Of a DNA stretch of 10,010 bases, positions 6,967 to 10,010 are shown in pieces. Position 1 is the stretch's first letter, and each line of letters starts with the position of its first letter. The notes under the pieces were generated by a model, which saw nothing but the letters and a program-made list of their open reading frames with translations, ran no database searches and was not told the DNA's origin. A program made the position numbers and the translations under genes. Source of the DNA: Anaerolineales bacterium (lineage in GTDB: Bacteria > Chloroflexota > Anaerolineae > Anaerolineales > UBA6663); contig JAEURM010000051.1 of NCBI GenBank assembly GCA_016789245.1, positions 1-10,010 of the forward strand. The letters run 5' to 3'.

Positions 6967-6995
6967 ATGATAGAAGCATAGCCGGAATGTGTAAA
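6967..6995 (-). promoter_or_regulatory. Sigma-70-type promoter of the DAK2-like/LysM unit
   Basis: The minus strand reads TTTACA (6995-6990), a 17-base spacer, and TATCAT (6972-6967): 5/6 matches to each consensus hexamer at ideal spacing. A start site near 6960 would leave a leader of about 30 nt before the ATG at 6929, which supports that start over in-frame ATGs farther upstream. Confidence 0.75.
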
Positions 6996-7146
6996 GAGCC
7001 TGTAAAGGTTCCATAACCCCAATTTGACATTTGGTGAACAGTGGGCTGACGTATGTGATTCAGGTGACTGGCGAAAATACTCGCATCTGTGAGTTATAGA
7101 ATCCATCTGCGAAATCAGCGTCATCGGCGTCCTAATTCTAAATGCG

Positions 7147-8517
7147 TTACTCTCCTAACACCTTGCCTGGGTTGAGAATGCCGTTGGGGTCTAGCAGATG
7201 TTTGATTTGACGCATAAGGGTGAGTGCGCCGAGGCCATGCTCCAGTTCCATGAATTTCTGTTTGCCTAGGCCCACGCCATGCTCACCGGTGGAAGTGCCG
7301 CCCAAGGCAATGGCACGCTTCACCAGTGCTTCATTGAACTCCATCACTATCTGCCGCCACGCATCCTCATCTGGCGGATAAAAAATGGTGACGTGTGTAT
7401 TCCCATCACCAGCATGGCTGACGATAGTGCCTGAGAGGCCTTGCCGCTTTATGGTTTCACTGGCAAAAGCCACCAAATTGGGATACTGCGAGATGGGCAC
7501 GGCCACATCTGTAACAAGGTAAGTCTGACCGGGAAAGTGCCGTAATTCGGCTTCAAACATGTGGTGGCGGGCCTGCCACAACCGAGCGCGCTCATCCCGC
7601 CCCACGCCGGAGGAATAGTGTGTGCAATGGTGGCTCTGGCAAATTTCCTGCCCCACACTTACCCGCTCTTCTAAAGCCATTTGGCTGGCACCACTAAATT
7701 CCATGAACAAGGTAGGCGCAACCGGGAGATTAAAGCCGCCGCTGTGATTGAGAATCTGAATAGCTGTGGCGTCCAACAACTCCAGCGCATTCGGCTCTAA
7801 GCCGGTGCCCATCACTTCAAATACGGCGCTGGCCGCGTCTTCAATGCTGGGGAAGGCCGCCGTGGCCGCGCTGAAATGCTCAGGGACGGGATGCAATTTA
7901 AGCGTGGCTTCAGTGATGATGCCCAATGTGCCTTCTGAACCTACAAACAAATGCACTAAATCATAACCTGACGATTGTTTGACGGAACGTGAGCCGCATC
8001 GAATTACTTCGCCACTGGCCAACACCACCTCCAACGCCAGCACGTTATCCCGTGTGGCCCCGTACTTCACCGTGCGAATGCCCGCCGCGTTGTTGGCCAA
8101 CATGCCGCCCACGCTGGCGTTAGCGCCCGGGTCAGGCGGAAAGAATACGCCGTGCTTAGCCAATTCTTTGTTCATATCTTTGTAAAAAATGCCGGGCTGA
8201 ACGGTGGCTTGAAAATCTTCTTTGTGCAACGCCACCAAACGGTTCATACGCGTCATGTTCAGCACTAGGCCGCCCTTCACCGGAATGGAGTTGCCTTCTA
8301 GGCTAGAGCCCGCGCCCCACGCCGTGACTGGAATTTTATGCGCGTTGGCGTATTTCAAAATGGCGCTGACTTCGGCCGTGCTTTCGGGCCACGCCACCAC
8401 TTCCGGCACCACCGCGTGATAGCTGGATTGATCTTTGGCGTGTTGCGCGCGGTCAGCGTCAGTGGCTGAGACGCGCTCGGGGGGCAAAATCTGATGTAGT
8501 GTGGCTAATAAATTCAT
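7147..8517 (-). CDS. FAD-linked D-lactate / 2-hydroxyacid dehydrogenase (LDHD/GlcD type)
   Basis: This 456-residue flavoprotein of the VAO/PCMH superfamily probably oxidises D-lactate or a related D-2-hydroxyacid and passes electrons to the respiratory chain. The FAD-binding domain (about 38-176) shows TAWGAGSSLEGNS (65-77), FFPPDPGANASVGGMLANNA (125-144) and KYGATRDNVL (151-160), with HLFVGSEGTLGIITEA (189-204) after it. The C-terminal cap (about 215-453) has SHAGDGNTH (367-375), whose histidines bind metal or substrate in relatives, then GEHGVG (411-416) and the closing LLDPNGILNPGKVL. The FPPDPGA/RDNVL pattern is closer to mitochondrial-type LDHD than to GlcE-paired GlcD, but glycolate oxidase activity cannot be excluded. 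Length and all key motifs are complete. There is no signal peptide. GGAGG 5 bases before ATG 8517 fixes the start. It is divergent from the MFS gene; no intrinsic terminator follows. Confidence 0.93.
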   Translation of the reverse strand: MNLLATLHQILPPERVSATDADRAQHAKDQSSYHAVVPEVVAWPESTAEVSAILKYANAHKIPVTAWGAGSSLEGNSIPVKGGLVLNMTRMNRLVALHKEDFQATVQPGIFYKDMNKELAKHGVFFPPDPGANASVGGMLANNAAGIRTVKYGATRDNVLALEVVLASGEVIRCGSRSVKQSSGYDLVHLFVGSEGTLGIITEATLKLHPVPEHFSAATAAFPSIEDAASAVFEVMGTGLEPNALELLDATAIQILNHSGGFNLPVAPTLFMEFSGASQMALEERVSVGQEICQSHHCTHYSSGVGRDERARLWQARHHMFEAELRHFPGQTYLVTDVAVPISQYPNLVAFASETIKRQGLSGTIVSHAGDGNTHVTIFYPPDEDAWRQIVMEFNEALVKRAIALGGTSTGEHGVGLGKQKFMELEHGLGALTLMRQIKHLLDPNGILNPGKVLGE

Positions 8518-8538
8518 AACGGCCTCCGGTGAGCGAGA

Positions 8539-9825
8539 ATGTTACCTGACGCGCGCCGTTTTGCGTTACCATTGCCTGAACTTTCTATGCAAGCTTATCT
8601 TTCTCTGCTCTCTCAACGTCCGCATTTTCGCACCCTGTGGCTCGCGCAAGTCATCAGCTTGTTTGGTGATTGGTTCAACGCCATCGCCACGGTGATGATC
8701 ATCAATCGCTTTACCGATTCCGGCGTGGCGGTAAGTTGGTTGTTTATTGCCCGCTCTCTGCCGCCGTTTTTTATGGGGCCGCTGGCCGGCGTGGTGGCAG
8801 ACCGTTTCAATCGCAAAACGGTGTTGATTGTTTCGGATATTTTGCGTGCCGTCATCGTACTTGGATTCTTACTCGTCACCAGCGCCGATTGGCTGTGGCT
8901 GGCCTATTTGCTTTCGGCGTTGCAGTTCATGGTCTCGGCATTTTTTGAGCCAGCGCGCTCGGCGCTGGTGCCGCAAGTGGTGGCGGAGGATGAGTTGCTG
9001 GTGGCCAACACACTCGCCAGTGTCACTTGGTCAGCCATGTTGGCCGTGGGTGGCGCGGTGGGCGGTTTGGTGGCCGCCGGTCTCGGCGCCGAAACGGCTT
9101 TGGTGATTGATTCCTTTAGTTTTATTTTATCCGCCGTGCTGATTGCGGGCATAAGTGGGGGCGCAATGAAAACGGCACAACACACAGAAACCAGCGGCTG
9201 GCGTGATTTTGTGGACGGGCTGGCGTACGTGCGCCAAAACCCGGCCGTGGGCTGGATTGCCACGGTGAAAGGATTGGGGCAAACCGGCAGTGTGGATGTA
9301 ATTTCAGCGGTGCTGGCGGCGCGGGTGTTTCCGGTGGGCGCGGATGGCGGCGGCGCATTTGCGCTGATGCTGATAGCGTTTGGCGTAGGCACTGTTATTG
9401 GCCCCATTGTCGGCAATCGCCTGCATGATGGCTCGGCCCGCAAGTTGGATGAAGCGATTTTGGGCGGTTTTGTGCTGATTGTGCTGGGCTGGCTGGTGGT
9501 GGGCTTCTCGCCCACGTTGGAGTTAGTGCTGGTGGGCTGGGTTTTGCGCGGCATGGGCGGCTCCATTAACTGGACGTATAGTGATATTTTGATTCAAATG
9601 AAAACGCCCGGCGGATTTTTAGGCCGTGTGTTTGCGCTGAACTTGGCCATTTTTACGTTGCTCATGTCTATTTCCACGTGGGCCAGCGGTGAATTGTTAG
9701 ACCGGCTTCAGTGGGACCCGCGCACGCTCTCACTATGGTTGAGTGTAGCTTCACTGGCGCCGGTAGCCCTGTGGGCGTGGAAGTTACGCCAGCCGCTCAG
9801 CACCGTGAAGTTAAGCCAAGATTAG
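8539..9825 (+). CDS. MFS transporter, MFS_3 / EntS-like exporter
   Basis: This is a membrane protein of up to 428 residues with about 12 hydrophobic helices, the usual count for major facilitator transporters. The first helix region reads LWLAQVISLFGDWFNAIA (33-50), and motif A between helices 2 and 3 is GPLAGVVADRFNRKTVL (80-96). FEPARSALVPQVV (136-148) and a conserved central loop at about 205-235 (WRDFVDGLAYVRQNP) are typical of the MFS_3 branch that includes enterobactin exporter EntS and macrolide-efflux relatives. It likely exports a small molecule by proton antiport; the substrate is unknown. Two starts are possible: ATG 8539, or ATG 8587 giving MQAYLSLLSQRPHFRTLW, which fits family N-termini better. 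Neither has a strong ribosome-binding site. The first choice leaves only 21 bases from the divergent dehydrogenase gene, so the second is slightly favoured. Confidence 0.9.
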   Translation: MLPDARRFALPLPELSMQAYLSLLSQRPHFRTLWLAQVISLFGDWFNAIATVMIINRFTDSGVAVSWLFIARSLPPFFMGPLAGVVADRFNRKTVLIVSDILRAVIVLGFLLVTSADWLWLAYLLSALQFMVSAFFEPARSALVPQVVAEDELLVANTLASVTWSAMLAVGGAVGGLVAAGLGAETALVIDSFSFILSAVLIAGISGGAMKTAQHTETSGWRDFVDGLAYVRQNPAVGWIATVKGLGQTGSVDVISAVLAARVFPVGADGGGAFALMLIAFGVGTVIGPIVGNRLHDGSARKLDEAILGGFVLIVLGWLVVGFSPTLELVLVGWVLRGMGGSINWTYSDILIQMKTPGGFLGRVFALNLAIFTLLMSISTWASGELLDRLQWDPRTLSLWLSVASLAPVALWAWKLRQPLSTVKLSQD

Positions 9826-10010
9826 GCGTGCGCCAAGATTCCTATTACAATCTTTGGCTGGAGCGGGTTATAACTACTTCAATTATGAAAGGTAAGTGCT
9901 TATTGCGGAAATAAATCTTTGGGAACGATGAGCGCAAGGCCCACCAATCGGTGGGTGACGAGGTGGCGGTTCCTGCCGCAGGGCAGAGCTAATTTAGGCG
10001 TTTAGTCTTG
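9826..10010. other. Downstream region with no convincing gene
   Basis: These 185 bases follow the MFS stop codon. They contain an imperfect inverted repeat (GCCAAGATT at 9832-9840 with AATCTTTGGC at 9849-9858) and a perfect 6-bp hairpin CCCACC-AATC-GGTGGG (9940-9955), neither followed by a T-run. Only very short frames exist, including a 25-codon ATG frame at 9928-10005 that lacks a good ribosome-binding site. I cannot assign a function. Confidence 0.4.

Noticed and set aside
6930..7124. Upstream extension of the DAK2-like gene by 65 codons to an ATG at 7124
   Set aside because: A near-consensus promoter lies inside this stretch (6995-6967), the added residues look non-coding, and the ATG at 6929 begins the basic MTTRTRRRK start with a plausible ribosome-binding site.
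8904..9566. Minus-strand frame of 220 codons opposite the MFS gene
   Set aside because: The Pro/Thr/Ser-rich translation is typical of a shadow of hydrophobic coding sequence; the MFS frame shows motif A and membrane helices.
9832..9858. Inverted repeat after the MFS stop codon as a terminator
   Set aside because: The stem is imperfect and A+T-rich, with no T-run after it.

Overview
The window looks like part of a bacterial chromosome of moderately high G+C. It opens with the 3' end of a ribosomal RNA operon (23S, then 5S, then an intrinsic terminator) on the plus strand. Everything from about 1068 to 8517 is coded on the minus strand, and one further plus-strand gene closes the window. The host cannot be named from the sequence alone. 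The protein families (orphan Dpp-type permeases with a PQQ-like propeller, a MerR/excisionase-type regulator with a helical effector domain, a DAK2-like protein with Gly/Met repeats, LDHD-type oxidase) and the CACGAAG/CGCAAAG intergenic repeats are compatible with Chloroflexota, perhaps Anaerolineae-like. This is an inference, made with modest confidence.

Region by region: 1-790 is partial 23S rRNA, about 863-980 is 5S rRNA, and 1011-1046 is a strong terminator that can also serve the converging minus-strand operon. Reading the minus strand from right to left, the first transcription unit is a GTG-started HTH regulator (5069-4452), a DppB-type ABC permease (4420-3458), and a DppC-type permease (3362-1068) carrying an extra transmembrane helix and a C-terminal PQQ-like beta-propeller of about 370 residues. 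No ATPase or substrate-binding protein is present. The gaps hold short repeats with a period near 10 bp.

The second minus-strand unit has a near-consensus promoter (6995-6967), a divergent DhaL/DAK2-like protein with an inserted Gly/Leu/Met tandem repeat (6929-5916), and a LysM protein with an Ala-rich coiled coil and no signal peptide (5879-5310). It ends at a textbook intrinsic terminator (5274-5241). Upstream lies an LDHD/GlcD-type FAD-linked D-lactate or 2-hydroxyacid dehydrogenase (8517-7147). It is divergent from an MFS_3-type (EntS-like) exporter (8539-9825). The last 185 bases hold no convincing gene.

The most interesting items are the DppC-propeller fusion, which probably presents a sensor or binding domain outside the membrane on an ABC permease, and the DAK2-like protein with altered metal-ligand motif, apparently co-transcribed with a cytoplasmic LysM protein.
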